The notes under the pieces: model-generated
Database searches by the model: none
Seen by the model: the letters and a program-made list of their open reading frames with translations, nothing else
Told to the model about the DNA's origin: nothing
Assembly (NCBI GenBank): GCA_012064385.1
Contig: QRDG01001910.1
Span: forward strand, 862,931 to 926,930
DNA: 64,000 nucleotides
Source of the DNA: Puccinellia tenuiflora
Taxonomy: Eukaryota; Streptophyta; Magnoliopsida; Poales; Poaceae
Reading direction: 5' to 3'
Program-made: the position numbers and the translations under genes
Part shown: positions 21,221 to 33,200 of the stretch, one piece after another
How positions within the stretch are numbered: position 1 is the first letter of the stretch
Layout of the letters: each line of letters opens with the position of its first letter

Positions 21221-23560
21221 GTATCCCTTAACTCCTGCTCATCCTCGTGTAGGTAAGTGATAACAGAATAATTTTTGAAGTGACATGCTACCAACACAAT
21301 CTTGATCATGTAATCATGTAAAGCATATGAACTGAATGCATTGATCCAAAGAAAAGGTTCATTGAATGATACAAACAATGATTAACCAGGTGTAACATCT
21401 AGGCAAGAATTTACTAGAAAAGAGTACCTTGGGGATTTAAAAGTATAACACTTGACAATGATTGATATCTCACAAAGCAATATTAGTTCAACAAAGGAGT
21501 TTGGCCAACACAAAGGAAGATTTAAGTTCTCAGCAAAAAGCCTCAGCTTGCAACTTGTTTATCTCCGGATAAAGTCAATACAAAGTTTTCACAGTTAGAC
21601 ACAAAGATAACATGAATTAAACATGAACCAAAGTTGACACCAAGTGATTGCTTGAGGAGTTAAGAAGGAAGAGGAAGACTGAGTCAACATAAAAGTAAAA
21701 GAAAGGCCCTTCACAGAGGGAAGCAGGGATTAGTCATGTGCTAGTGCTTTTTATTATTTTTTTTTTGTTTTTTTTTTTGACAGAAGTAAAACAGTTTTGA
21801 GATATGCATGCTTTCGTCAATGACTGCGCAGTAAAGAAACTAGCTAGTCCCCCATTTCAAGCAAGGCTTTTAGACTTTTGAGAGCGGCTGGTTTTAGAGG
21901 AACGAGTACATTTCTCTTTCTCCTTGGTTTCACCACTATCCAATGTTTGACTGATTTCTCAGGTTTTCATTGTGCGGAGGAGAATGGTGAGTTATATTTG
22001 TATTTTGCTTAAGCCGCTCTCGGGTAAATTCAAGTGACGACGTGAACCATCAACACAGGGTGAAAGGGGGGAAATGACCTTGCTTGTCACTAGTTATATC
22101 TAGCTTCCTACTACTTCCTCATGAGCTTAAAAATAGAGGCACAAAAAAGGAGAAATTTTAAAAGTTTAAGAGATAGCACATGAAAATTTTACTTGGAGTG
22201 GCAGGGAAATACCACATGTAGGTAGGTATGGTGGACACAAATGGCAAAGATATTTGGCTCAGGGTGTTGGATGCGCGAGAAGTATTCCCTCTCAGTACGG
22301 AATTTTGGGGTTTAGCAGGATATCAAGCAAACACATAAAATCAACTTGGTTCAATGAATGACTACAGATATACATCATGCATAACCACTAGACTTCACAC
22401 CGTCTACCTTGTTAGCCAAACATACTCTTTGCAAAAGAATATCTAGATCTTGAGAACTACCAAGCAGGACAAGCACCACAGTTTTAAAGCCTTAGGGTAA
22501 TTCTTTACTAATGTATTTTTACTAAATGATCCACAAGTTTAAGCATTAATCTACTTCATATCTCTAAACAATTGACAAGTATCAAAGATTCAAGACAATG
22601 ATCTACAAGATTAAGAAGCACTTTTCACACTTCCTACATGATAATTTCCACTCAACCAAACACCAATCAACTTATTTGAAGCATAACTAAAAGGGTGAAA
22701 CAACATGGGCAACACTTCATAACTACAAAAGCTAACAGCTTTGAACAAGAGATGCTTGAAAACAAGAGCTAGAAGCAAAAATAACAAAGGCTAAACACTC
22801 AACACATATAAGTGAAGAACATGAGTGTTTACGAAAAAGCGGAGCGTGTTTCTCTCCCAAACAAGCATGCAAGGATCCAATTTATTGCAAAGATCAGAGA
22901 ACAAAACACAAACAAACTGAAAGTAAAAACAAACTGACGCTCCAAGAACAGCACATAATGTGTAAAGGAATAAAAATATAGTACCATGAGAGTAACCGAT
23001 GATTGTCGATGAAGAAGGGGATGCCTTGGGCATCCCCAAGCTTAGACGCTTGTGACTTCTGGAATATTTCAGAGGAGGTTCCATGGGGAGCCTCTCCAAT
23101 CATAGACTTTTATTCCTTCTTGATCTTCCTTCATCACCTCGCGGTTGGATACTTGAAAACTTCCTTCACGCAAAACTTATAGCAACTTCATTAGAGGTGT
23201 TAGTCCATAAAAACAATATCCTCCTTCGGTTCCAAAGCACATATCATGAACTTATTTTGTTACAACATTAGCTACTGTCACAAAGGTCTAAGTAAAGCTC
23301 TAGCTTTGAAAAAGCTTCACTTTGCCCGTGAAAGAAGCAATGCAAAACTAAGGACATAATCTGTCAAAAACAGAACAGACTGTAAAGATGAATTTTTTTG
23401 GGGCACTTCTGGACCTCAAATCAGAAAACTTAAACCTAGAGAAAGGTATAAAAATTGCAGATGCTTGCTATCAAACATTTTCAGCCACAGATGACGTTCT
23501 GTGATTTTTTGGATTTTCGAACAGTGAAGAATAGAAATTTGTTTCTGGACAGCAAACTCA
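21221..23560 (-). other. Non-coding internal region of element C (3' side)
   Basis: AT-rich with no believable ORF. It aligns with 29854-30205 plus 34247-36190 of element D and, reversed, with fragment J (48700-49380). A PPT-like motif, CATCCCCAAGCTTAG, lies at 23031-23045. Confidence 0.6.
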
Positions 23561-25458
23561 CACTACTAGGAAACTAGCTATAGGTGGAACCACATTCTGT
23601 GGCGCACCAAACAGCCATGCGCCACAGAAAACATTTTTTTGGCGCATAGTTTTGCATGCACCACAGAATTTTGGAAATCTGTGGCGCACGAAAACCGAAT
23701 GCGCCACAGAAATATGTCTTTCTGTGGCGCATATAGCTAGATGCGCCACATTTCTGTGGCGCACATCCAACATGCGCCACAGAAAGACATCTTTCTGTGG
23801 CGCATCTAGCTATATGCACCACAGAAAGACATATTTCTGTGGCGCATGTTGGATGTGCGCCACAGAAATGTGGCTTTCGGTGGCGTATGTTGCATATGCG
23901 CCACAGAAGTTTGAAAAAATCAAAAAAATTCAAAAAATCCAAAAAAACTCAAAAAATCCAAAATAAATTCAAAAAATCCAGAAAACTTCAAAAAAAAATT
24001 CAACAATTCCAAAAACAATATTTTTCTAAAAAAAGAATTTTTATGAATTTTTTTGAAAAAAATTAAACTTCTAAATATTTTTTGAATTTTTTTGATTTTG
24101 TAGAAAAAATCTTCTTTTTTAAATAACTTTTTTTCATGCATGAGAGGGAAAAAACCTTGAATTTTTTTATTTTTGGTCATTTCAAAAATTGAAAAAATTG
24201 CAAAAAAATTATAAAAAATCCAAATTTTTTTTCAAAAAATCGAACAAATTTTAAAAATTTAAAAAAAATAAAAAAACCAATAAAAAATTCAAAAAATCTC
24301 AAAAATAAAAAATAAAAAATTCAAGAAAACTTTCAAAATATATTTTTTAATTTTTTTGAAATTCTAAGTTTTTTATTTTTTGAATTGTTTTGGATTTTTA
24401 GATTTTTTATTTTTTGATTTTTTGGGATTTTTGAATTTTTCTAATCTTTTTTGGGATTTTTTTTTATTTTTGATTTTTGAATTTGTGGAATTTTCTGTTT
24501 TTTATTTTTTGAATTTTTGAATTTTTGGGACTTTTGATTTTTTTTGGATTTTTTGATTTTTTTTGAATTTTTTGGGATTTTTTTTATTTTTTTGGGTTTT
24601 GTTGAAATTTTTTGAGATTTTTTAGAACTTTGGATTTGCTTTTGAAACTTTTGAAGTTTTTTATTTTTTACCACACATAAACTGCACACACATATATACA
24701 CATACAAGGTTTAAGAGGGTTGATATGGTACTTATATCAATAAGAACTTGAGTGTTTTTGAAGTTTTCGGGATTTTTGAATTTTTTTGGATTTTTTGTGG
24801 ATTGTTTTTGTTTTTTTGGATTTTTTGGATTTTTGAATTTTTTTAAATTTTTAAATTTTTTGAATTTTTTTTGAAGTTTTCGGAAATTTTTGAATTTTTC
24901 TGAAACTTTTGAATTTCCTTTTGATACTTTTGAAGTTTTTGAAATTTAAAAACACATATATAAACATATATACACATACCACACATAAACTACACACACA
25001 TCTATACACATACAAGGGATAAGAGGGTTGGTATGATGCTTATATCAATAAGAATTTAGTAGCATAAGGGTAGTTGAACTGAATAGAACTTAGAAGTTAA
25101 GCGTGCTTGGGTTGGAGCAATTTGAGGATGGGTGACCTACCGGGAAGTCATCGTTTGGGATGGGTTAGAAATTTAGAAAAATTGGAAAAAATTCAAATAG
25201 TTAGGTTTTTCCAAAATATTTCATTTTTTGTTTTGTTTTTAATTTTTGTGAATTTTTTTGAATTTCCAGGTTCAAAATTTTCCAAAATATTTCTGTGGCG
25301 CATGGAGCTGGATCCGCCACAGAAATCTACATTTCTGTGGCGCATCTGGCCCATGCGCCACATAATTACAATTTAGTGGCGACGTTTCTGTGGCGCACCC
25401 AGCATGGGCCATAGAAAGTCAAAATGGTGCGCCACAGATAGGGTTTTCCCTAGTAGTG
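23561..25458. mobile_element. Non-autonomous CACTA (En/Spm-like) DNA transposon (1898 bp)
   Basis: Ends are CACTACTAGGAAA (23561) and TTTTCCCTAGTAGTG (to 25458), an inverted repeat beginning CACTA. The three-base duplication TCA is at 23558-23560 and 25459-25461. Element D has the same site without the insert (CAGCAAACTCACAAATTAGTC at about 36183), which confirms the boundaries. Subterminal regions (23590-23910; 25290-25440) carry many copies of TGTGGCGCAT in both orientations, the usual transposase-binding architecture. The middle is extreme A/T repeat with no transposase ORF. Confidence 0.92.
25085..25153 (+). other. 5S rRNA-like segment inside the CACTA element
   Basis: AGAACTTAGAAGTTAAGCGT, then GCTTGG, and later GAGGATGGGTGACCTACCGG and GAAGTC match the central-to-3' half of plant 5S rRNA. 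It includes a box A region (GTTAAGCGTGCTTGG, 25096-25110) and a box C region (GGATGGGTGACCT, 25126-25138). The middle is diverged and the 5' half of 5S is missing, so it is not a functional rRNA gene. It shares CCGGGAAGTC with the Cassandra copies at 42645-43214, which may indicate origin from a Cassandra-type 5S rather than genomic 5S. Confidence 0.75.
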
Positions 25459-25659
25459 TCACCAATTAGTCTTCCTCTCTTTAGAGGCTATTCTTGGCAC
25501 CAAAAACCAAAAAAAGATACAAAGGAGTTGTTACAGAAGTAACATCACCCAAAACTCAAATAAACCAAAAAGAAACAGAAGCTAAAAGTAAAATGGGTTG
25601 CCTCCCATAAGCGCTTTTTTTACGCCTTTTAGCTAGGCAAAAAGATTTTAATGATGCTC

Positions 25660-26520
25660 TCATAAGAATAAGAGTTGAAAATAAAAGAGAGCATCAAGAA
25701 GCATATATAAAACATGTTTATATCTAACACACTTCCTATGCATAGGAGTCTTGTAAGAAAACAAATCAATGAAGACCAAAGTGGCTAGCATAGGAAGGCA
25801 AAACAAGTGCAACTTCAAAACTTTCAACATAAAGATCGGAGACTTAATATTATTGAGATATATGAAACCGTGTCTCCCTCTCTCATAATGACCATTAGGT
25901 ATTAAAGCAACCAGCATATAAAAGCAACACAATATAAAGCTCAAAACCTTCATCATAAAGTGAGGAACTTTAATAACATGAAGATTTCTATAACCATATT
26001 TACCTCTCTCAAAATAATTCTCAGTAGCATCATGAACCGAATCAACAATATAGCCATCACATAAAACATTCTTATCATGATCTACATGCATAAAAGTATT
26101 ATTACTCTCCATATAAGTAAAATCCTTCTCATTAGTAATAGTGGGAGTAACACTATCATAGCCATCATTGTAATCATCATATATAGGCGGCATATCATAA
26201 TCAAAATAAACTTTATCCCCAATAGTAGGTGGAACTAAAATATCACAATTATTATAATCATCATATATTGGAGGCAAAGTATCATCAAAGCAAATTTCCT
26301 CCTCAAAGCTTGGGGGACTAAAAATATCATATTCATGAAAACCAGCATACCAATGCTTGCAATTTTCCATAGCATTAGCAACAATGACATTCAAAGAAAT
26401 CATACTAATAACATTGCTACTAGCATGATTATTATGCAAATAAAGTTCCATAGGTTTTTAAATTTTCTCTTCAAAAGCATTATGACCAATTTCAAGATAA
26501 ATTTTATAAAGCTCTCTCAT
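25660..26520 (-). pseudogene. Element C internal ORF (acidic, ERG-motif protein), unknown function
   Basis: The minus-strand reading starts at ATG 26520-26518 (MRELYKIYLEIGHNAFEEK), has one TAA at about 26460-26458, then is open from 26451 to 25660 (263 codons). A repeat with PPIYDDYN occurs twice, in an Asp/Tyr-rich region. Motifs NYFERGKYGYRNL and HYERGRHGFIYL are each followed by a hydrophobic stretch (FMMKVLSFILCCFYMLVAL; FMLKVLKLHLFCLPMLATLV), so two membrane segments are possible. Element E has a related ORF with NYFERGKHT and NYYERGRKT. It sits just inside the 5' LTR, where gag would be, but shows no gag domain or zinc knuckle. Confidence 0.55.
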
Positions 26521-26668
26521 TTTTTTGTTGTTTTCCATTAAACCGAACTAGTGAAAACAAGAAACAAAAAGATTAAATTGCAAGATCTAAAGAAGATACC
26601 TTCAAGCACTCACCTCCCTGGCAAGAAAAGAGCTTCCTTCCCGGAGTGTGAATGCCGCTTACCCAACC

Positions 26669-26687
26669 TCCCCGGCAACGGCGCCAG
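26669..26687 (-). promoter_or_regulatory. Primer-binding site of element C
   Basis: Minus strand TGGCGCCGTTGCCGGGGAG, nine bases inside the 5' LTR edge at 26697. The same site, with one change, is at 60174-60192 in element E. Confidence 0.85.
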
Positions 26688-26696
26688 AAAAGAGCT

Positions 26697-28029
26697 TGAT
26701 GTCTACTACGCGCTTATATTCTTGCAGACAGTGTTGGGCCTCCAAGTGCAGAGGTTTGTAGGACAGCAGCAATTTTCCCTTAAGTGAGTAACCCAAGGTT
26801 TATCGAATCCACGGGAGGAAGAGGTTGAACGTATCCTCTCTCAATCAACCCTGCAATTAAGATATAAGAAGTCTTTTGTGTCCCCAACACACCTAATACA
26901 ATTGTTAGTTGTATAGGTGCACCGGTTCGGCGAAGAGACGGTAAAATACAAGTGATATGGATGGTAAAAGGTGAATTTGTAATTCTGTAATAAAAATGGC
27001 AGCTAGCAAACATGTAACAAAAGTGACTAGAAACGGTGTTCCGATGATTGGAAACAAGGCCTAGGGATCATACTTTCGCTAGGGATCTCTCTCAACATGT
27101 TAGCACAACTGAAAGCAAGCAAGTACTACTCGGAATTATCCTTCTCCTTGATAAACAAGGGTACTATGCGTAGGGCTACAAAAGCACACCTCAAAGTCTG
27201 AGTAAACAAAGACCACAATTCCACAAAGAATAAACAAGGTAATTATCACTCTAGATAATCTGTCAAGGAGTCACACACGCGCCCCGTTCTATCACCAAGG
27301 CTTTGTGTTGTCACTAAATCCGGCAATTATACTTGACAAACCAATTGAGTAGCATAACATTACATAAGAATTCAGCCGTACTAACAATGCTCACGATCAC
27401 ATAAAGATTACACCATGGGAGAGAGAGATAACCACATAGCTACATTAGAGCCCTCAGACTCGATGAAGAACTACTCCCTCCTCATCTTGGGAGGCAGAAA
27501 CGGCGATGAAAATGGCTCCGGGGGCAATTCCCAATCCCGGCAGGGTGCCGGAACAAGAACTTCTGTCCCCCGAATGGTGTTTATGGTGGCGGTGGTGCTC
27601 GGATGTGTTTCTGGAGAAAACCTTCGATGTTCCAGCATTTTTAGGCCAGGAGCAAATATATAGGCGAAGAGGCGGTGCGAGGGGGTGGACGAGCTGTCCA
27701 GGTGGCACCCGGCCGCCACCCCAGGTCCAACCGCGTCTGGGTGGCACCTGGAGGCTGTGGGCCTCCCCTGGACTTGTCATTCTGGCTACCGAAGTCTTCT
27801 GGCGAAAAATAATTTCTGTAATTATTTGGGAATTTTCCGAGCACTTTGGATTTTGGACGTTTTCTGCAATGCACAGACATAATAAACAGAAACTGGCACT
27901 GGGCATCTTGTCAATATGTTTGTTCCATAAAATATTCCAAAATGATGTAAAACGTTATAAAAACATGTGGAAATGATATAAAATCAAACATGGAACATCA
28001 AAAATTATAGATACGTCGGAGACATATCA
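26697..28029 (-). repeat. 5' LTR of element C (1333 bp)
   Basis: Pairs with 19886-21220 with many scattered single-base differences, so this insertion is clearly older than H or X. It is followed by the duplication GAAGG. Confidence 0.9.
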
Positions 28030-28277
28030 GAAGGTCGGCAAATCCTACAGGAAATCCACTCTGGCGAGTGTGGGCATCACGTGGCGGCAAAGGCGCTAGT
28101 CACCAAGGCGTTTCGACACGGTTTTTTCTGGCTTTCGGCTAAGGAAGATGCTGCCAACATCGTCAAGACTTGTGAAGGTTGTCAACGCTATGCCAAGCAA
28201 GCTCATTTGCCGGCACAGGAGCTCAGAACAATCCCTTTAATCTGGACGTTCGCGGTCTGGGGGCTCGACATGGTGGG
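28030..28277 (+). pseudogene. Element F integrase zinc-binding (HHCC) region, truncated
   Basis: After element C the frame reads QILQEIHSGECGHHVAAKAL, then AFRHGFFWLSAKEDAANIV, then CEGCQRYAKQAHLPAQELR and WGLDMVG. This is the His-His-Cys-Cys domain and the first Asp of the integrase core (LDMVG). Element D starts at 28278 and the core is not seen again. Confidence 0.85.
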
Positions 28278-29853
28278 TGATGGCGTGTTGGTGGGAGACT
28301 CCAAGAGAAAGGTATGATTCAGCACAGAAGAAGTTTTCCCTTGATTACAAAACCAAGGTTATCGAATCCAGTAGGACTTGGAGAAGGCTTAGCAAGGTGG
28401 CAATCCACTCTGGTGCTTGTAGATTAACGCGAAAATGCACACAATCAGAAACAAACTACTTTGCCCCAACAAAACAGAGAGGTTGTCAATCTCTCCGGTT
28501 TGCCAAACACAAAGAATTAAATGTATGGATGTAAAATATTATGATGATGAAATATGACCAGCGAGCAAATGATGATGAAAAGCTATGAAAACGGTTGTAA
28601 GCGATGTAGGAAAATAGGACCGGGGTCCACAGTTCACTAGAGGTGTCTCTCCAAAAGATATACGTGATGGGTAAACAAATTACAGCATGGAAATTGACTG
28701 AATTGTAGGCGCACAACAAGGCTATCATAAAACAATATAGTTCACCGCTTCATCTAATATGGGCATTACGTCAAAATACACAGACTGTCATCCAACCGCA
28801 TCTATGACTAATAATCCACTCTGGGATCGCTATCCAGCATGTCACCCAAAAGTATTAAGTTGCAAGCAACAGATCATTGCAATAAGCAAAGTGCATAATG
28901 TAAGCAATGTAGATAACACGAAGAAATCACACTGTTGTTTTCTCCCTAGTGGCAATAGCACATCTGTAGCCTTGACCGTTCCTGTCACCGAACTCAGACA
29001 TAGAGAGGCATGAACCCACTATCTAGCATAAATACTCCCTCATACAACACTAACAATTACTCGACCAAAGCAACCACTAGCATCGGAGAGCATGCAAGAT
29101 CATAGATGAAACACATAACTGAACAAAAGTAATGACTTTCACAATTCATCAGATCCATGCAAACTCAATCATGTAGCAATTACAAATAAATGGTCTTGAT
29201 CATGATAGGAAGCTCATAAGATCTAAGCAATGGAGTACAAGGAGGAGAGACAATCATCTAGATACTGCTATGGACCCATAGTCCCAAGGTGGACTACTCA
29301 CGCATCACTCTGGAGGCAGGCATGGTGATGTAGATGCCTCCAGCGTCGATTCCCCTCTCCGGCAGGGTGCCGAGAAGAGCTTCTGAACCCTCCCGAACTA
29401 GGATTTGAGATGGCGGCGGCCTCAGACGTATTCTGGAAATTGTGATCGGTTCTCCTCTGTTTTTAGATCAGAGGGGAATTTATAGGCGAAGGGGCAACGC
29501 GAGGCGATGGACAGGGGCCCCAGGTGGGCCCCACGTGCGGCCAAGGGGGGGGGCCACGGCCAGGTGGCTCCTGGAGCCCCTGTGCCTCCCCTCCGGTTGT
29601 CCTTCGGGTTTCGTCTTTGTTTCATATTGGAAATAATTCCCGTAAATTTTGAGACCAATCCAAGAAACTTCTTAGAACAACTTTTGTGAATAAAAAAGAC
29701 AGCAGAAAACAGGAACTGGCACTGGGCATCTTGTTAATAGGTTAGTTCCATAAATTATGCCAAAATGGTATAAAAACATTGTAAAAACATGCGGCACTAA
29801 TATAAAATCAAGCATGGAACATGAAAAATTATAGATACGTCAGAGACGTATCA
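28278..29853 (-). repeat. 3' LTR of element D (1576 bp)
   Basis: Plus-strand ends are TGATGGCGTGTTGGTG and AGAGACGTATCA. The last 160 bases match the LTRs of element C closely and the rest is diverged. The internal side reads ACATCGCCAAGCTTAACTCC, the complement of an AAGCTTGG-type PPT. Confidence 0.8.
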
Positions 29854-30205
29854 ACATCGCCAAGCTTAACTCCTGCTCGTCCTCGAGTAGGTAAGTGATA
29901 ACAAAATAATTTTTGATGTGACATGCTACCAATCACAATCATGATTAACTAATCATGTAAAGCATATGAACCGAATGCAATGACCCAAAACAAAGGTTCA
30001 TTGAATGAAACAAACAATGATTAACCAGGTAAAACATCTAAATAAGAATCTACTAGAAAAGAGTACTTTCAAGTTTTAAAAGCATAACACTTGACAATGA
30101 TTGAGAAATCACAAAGCAATATTGATTCAACAAAGGAGTTTGGCCAACACAAAGAAAGATTTAAGTCTTCAGCATAAAGCTTCAACTTGCAACTTATTTA
30201 TCTAA

Positions 30206-33200
30206 TGTAACGCCCCGACCCCGGAATTATACAGAGAGGCTATGTAACCCACAGGCTATGCTACAAAACCGAAGGGCATGGGATTACCGCTCCCACGCAA
30301 CACTCCGATCATGCCATAAACACTGGCATAGATATCAATGTATAATAAAGAGATCAAGACTTGTGGAACAACTGGCACATCATAGACTCTACGACACTAA
30401 AGTTCATATAGCAACTCATATATGACAAAGATACAAATAGCACACCAGGGGTCACAGACCCATCATCACATCAAGTGGAAGCGAAGTAGTGTTGTCTAAC
30501 AACAAGATCCAAAATAGGGCCTAAGAGGCCTACTGATAAACATAACCCAGCCAGCTTGTTCCGACGTCCCAAGCTTCCACCTGGGAACCCCAGACTACTC
30601 ATCGATGTCCACGAAGAACCCACCTATCTGCTCGGTGTCGTCCTCCTCTAAAACAAATTAATGAGCAGCAAAGAGAGACTGAGTACGACGTACTCGCAAG
30701 TTTAGTAGGGCGATATAGGCCCAATGATGACGGAGGCTCTAAAGCTGTATGTAGCTATTTTTGCATAAAGCTAGTTTTCCTTTATAAAAGACATAAGGGA
30801 CTCAATGACATCGTCTACTCAGAGTGTTTTTCGAAAGGGGATAAGAGAGTAAACTTTCATCTTTGGTTCTCATCGAACCATTTGTAACCAGAGGCAACTC
30901 ATCTCCACCAAGGCACTCCCTCGAATCACCCTCGAGGAAATGAACCTCTTATCACACGTTGGATTGCAACCTCTAGCTGCCAAATTAATTAATTATGTTC
31001 AGGTTCTCTATGAGCTAATCCGCCTTTCCCAAGATTTTTCGATAACCGTAGACACGGCTTTTCGAAAAGATTTAACCCTGCAGGGGTGTACTGTTTTTTC
31101 CATTTGTACCGTCCGGCTCGCCTGATTAGCTCTCTTCCGGGGAAAGCCGACGAGTGGGCGCAGTTAGACCTTTACCTTGCATGAGGCTTACTCAAGGATC
31201 ATTAGTGTGCGGAAGGACAGGTTCAGTGCCTATTTCAACACCCTGCCCCGCGGCCACATCCTAAACACCACCGTCCTCATCGAGCCTTTTTCCACCCACA
31301 CACTCACACGCAAATGGAAAGCTCAAACTAGAGGACCCTTGAAAAGCCCCTCACAAATTATTCGGTCAGTAAGGGGCCCATACCCCCACCTGATGGAAAC
31401 ACGCTCGGTTCTTGGTTCTAGCTAAAAGCACTTTCAGCCTAGGCGGCAAGAATGAGGTAAAACACCATCCCCGATGGCAACTCATCCAAGCCTTTTAGCA
31501 ATTTAATTAAGTATCACAAGTAACCACCATGCCCGAAACATTCCATCAACCTCATAATTATGGAATTTAATCAACGGACAATATAGCAATCGACTCAGTA
31601 TGGCTAATAGCTAAGCATATATAACAACATTTATATCCTTGTCTCAGGCCAACACATCAAACCTAGGGTTCATAGGAGGGGAAGCATGTGATGGGTCGGG
31701 GAAAACATGCATTCATAGGATACTCTAGTATTTACCCAAAATTGTCATTCGAATTGCACGCAATATTATGGTGGATAAAATAAGTTTATAAAGCAATAGG
31801 ATGCTAGATGCCAAGAAGGTTAGGTTATCTCTTGCTTTGCTGACGGGGTGTGCAGTAGTGCTCGTCGGGGTAGGTAGGGTTAATCTCAACTCCGGAATCT
31901 ATCGATACCCAAACAAATACAAAAGACCAAAATAAATCACACGAAGACAAGGTGCAATGCACAATCATGATGACATGTCAGATTTATGCAAAAATATCAT
32001 CATATGATTTATCTAACAATATTAAATGGAGTGCCAAATAATTAGTGCAATTATTTGGAAGCAACCCCATATTTAACTTACTGAATTAAGCATTTACCCA
32101 AAATGTCCAGTACTAAAATATGAGTTCTACATGCATGAAAATGACATTATTAGATAGGTATTGTTCTCCTGATCATTTTGGTACTTCGTTTGCAATTTTC
32201 CGATTAACGATGAAGAAATGGTGATTTAAACGGTTATGCAATTTAAATCATTTTAAACAATTCGAAAATAACATCAAAGGAAAAATTGGTTTCATGCTGT
32301 GATCTTAACATAGATAGATAGCATTTGTTTTGCTGGTCATTTTGGTATATCATTTGCAATTTTTGGATCAATATTTATCAAGTTATGATATTTCCAATTA
32401 TTGATTTAAATCTGTCATTTTATTTAATTTTAATAAACAGCAAAAAAATTAATTCTACAATTCTATCAAATGACATAATGTTGTAGTTCATTGCTTACTG
32501 AACATTTTGAGCTATTAAACATAAATTTTGAGTAAACAAAACTCAAGTTATGGATTTTCTAAATTCCAAATATTCTGCCATTTTAGTATTTATTAAATAA
32601 AGGCAATTAAATAAATTTAATTGATCATGGAAAGGATACTAATAGGTAGATATTCCTTTTCTAAGCATTTTGGTATATTGTTTGCATTTTTCTGAGCTAT
32701 GGTTCAAAAGTTATTGAATTTCAAAGTTCAATTGAAATTCGGTCTATTTAACTAAATTCAGAAAATTCAGCCCGAAACATTTTTCACACAGGCCCAGCTA
32801 GCCATAGCGGCTGGCGCGTGGGCCAGGTGCCACGGTGGCGGCCACGCTGGAACTACGGCCCACGGGTCGGTTTGACCCGGGGTCGATGCCAAGACCGGCG
32901 CGGCGCGGCGGTGACCGGCGGCACGGACGTGCACCGATCCGTCGCGTACGTGCACGGGGAAGCCCGAGAGGGGGCGGATTCGATGCGTCTCACTACGAGG
33001 AACCTAGAACGGGCGGCGCCGTTATTTCTTGGTCGCCGGAGCGACGGTTATGTTGACGATAGGTGGTGGCCGGCGACGGGCAGAAACGGCCACGGCGAAC
33101 TAGAGAGTCGGGAGAGGAGGGAGTAGGTCTCCGCGGACCGTGTGCTCACCCTCGTTGCGTGGGTGCGCTCGGTGAAGACGGAGGTGGTCGGAGGTGACGG

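Larger units (their letters stand above)
19886..28029 (-). mobile_element. Element C: pol-less LTR retrotransposon, minus strand (8144 bp)
   Basis: LTRs at 26697-28029 (5') and 19886-21220 (3') flank an internal region with one ORF and no pol. The primer site is CTCCCCGGCAACGGCGCCA on the plus strand at 26669-26687. The duplication GAAGG is at 19881-19885 and 28030-28034. Without its CACTA insert the element is about 6.2 kb. It shares internal sequence with D, J and E. It resembles the non-autonomous Sabrina-type group of grasses; I am not certain of the family name. Confidence 0.9.
8157..28277 (+). mobile_element. Element F: decayed Tat-like Ty3/gypsy element in three pieces
   Basis: Pieces are 8157-9798, 18257-19885 and 28030-28277, separated by complete insertions H and C. 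Removing H (with one copy of GAACT) joins TPYGN to YCYFTMPFGLKN. Removing C (with one copy of GAAGG) joins FVSPEEG to RQILQEIHSGECGHH. Both junctions restore one reading frame. Domains in order are gag C-terminus, protease, RT, RNase H, second RNase H and the integrase zinc-binding region. The rest of the integrase is cut off at 28277 by element D. A second, archaeal-type RNase H is characteristic of the Tat lineage. No LTR of F is in the window. Confidence 0.85.

Noticed and set aside
23900..24970. A/T-rich tract as sequencing error or satellite DNA
   Set aside because: It sits exactly within confirmed CACTA ends and contains ordered imperfect duplications.
25085..25153. Functional 5S rRNA gene
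   Set aside because: Only the 3' half is recognisable, the centre is diverged, no terminator-flanked 120-base unit exists, and it lies within a transposon.
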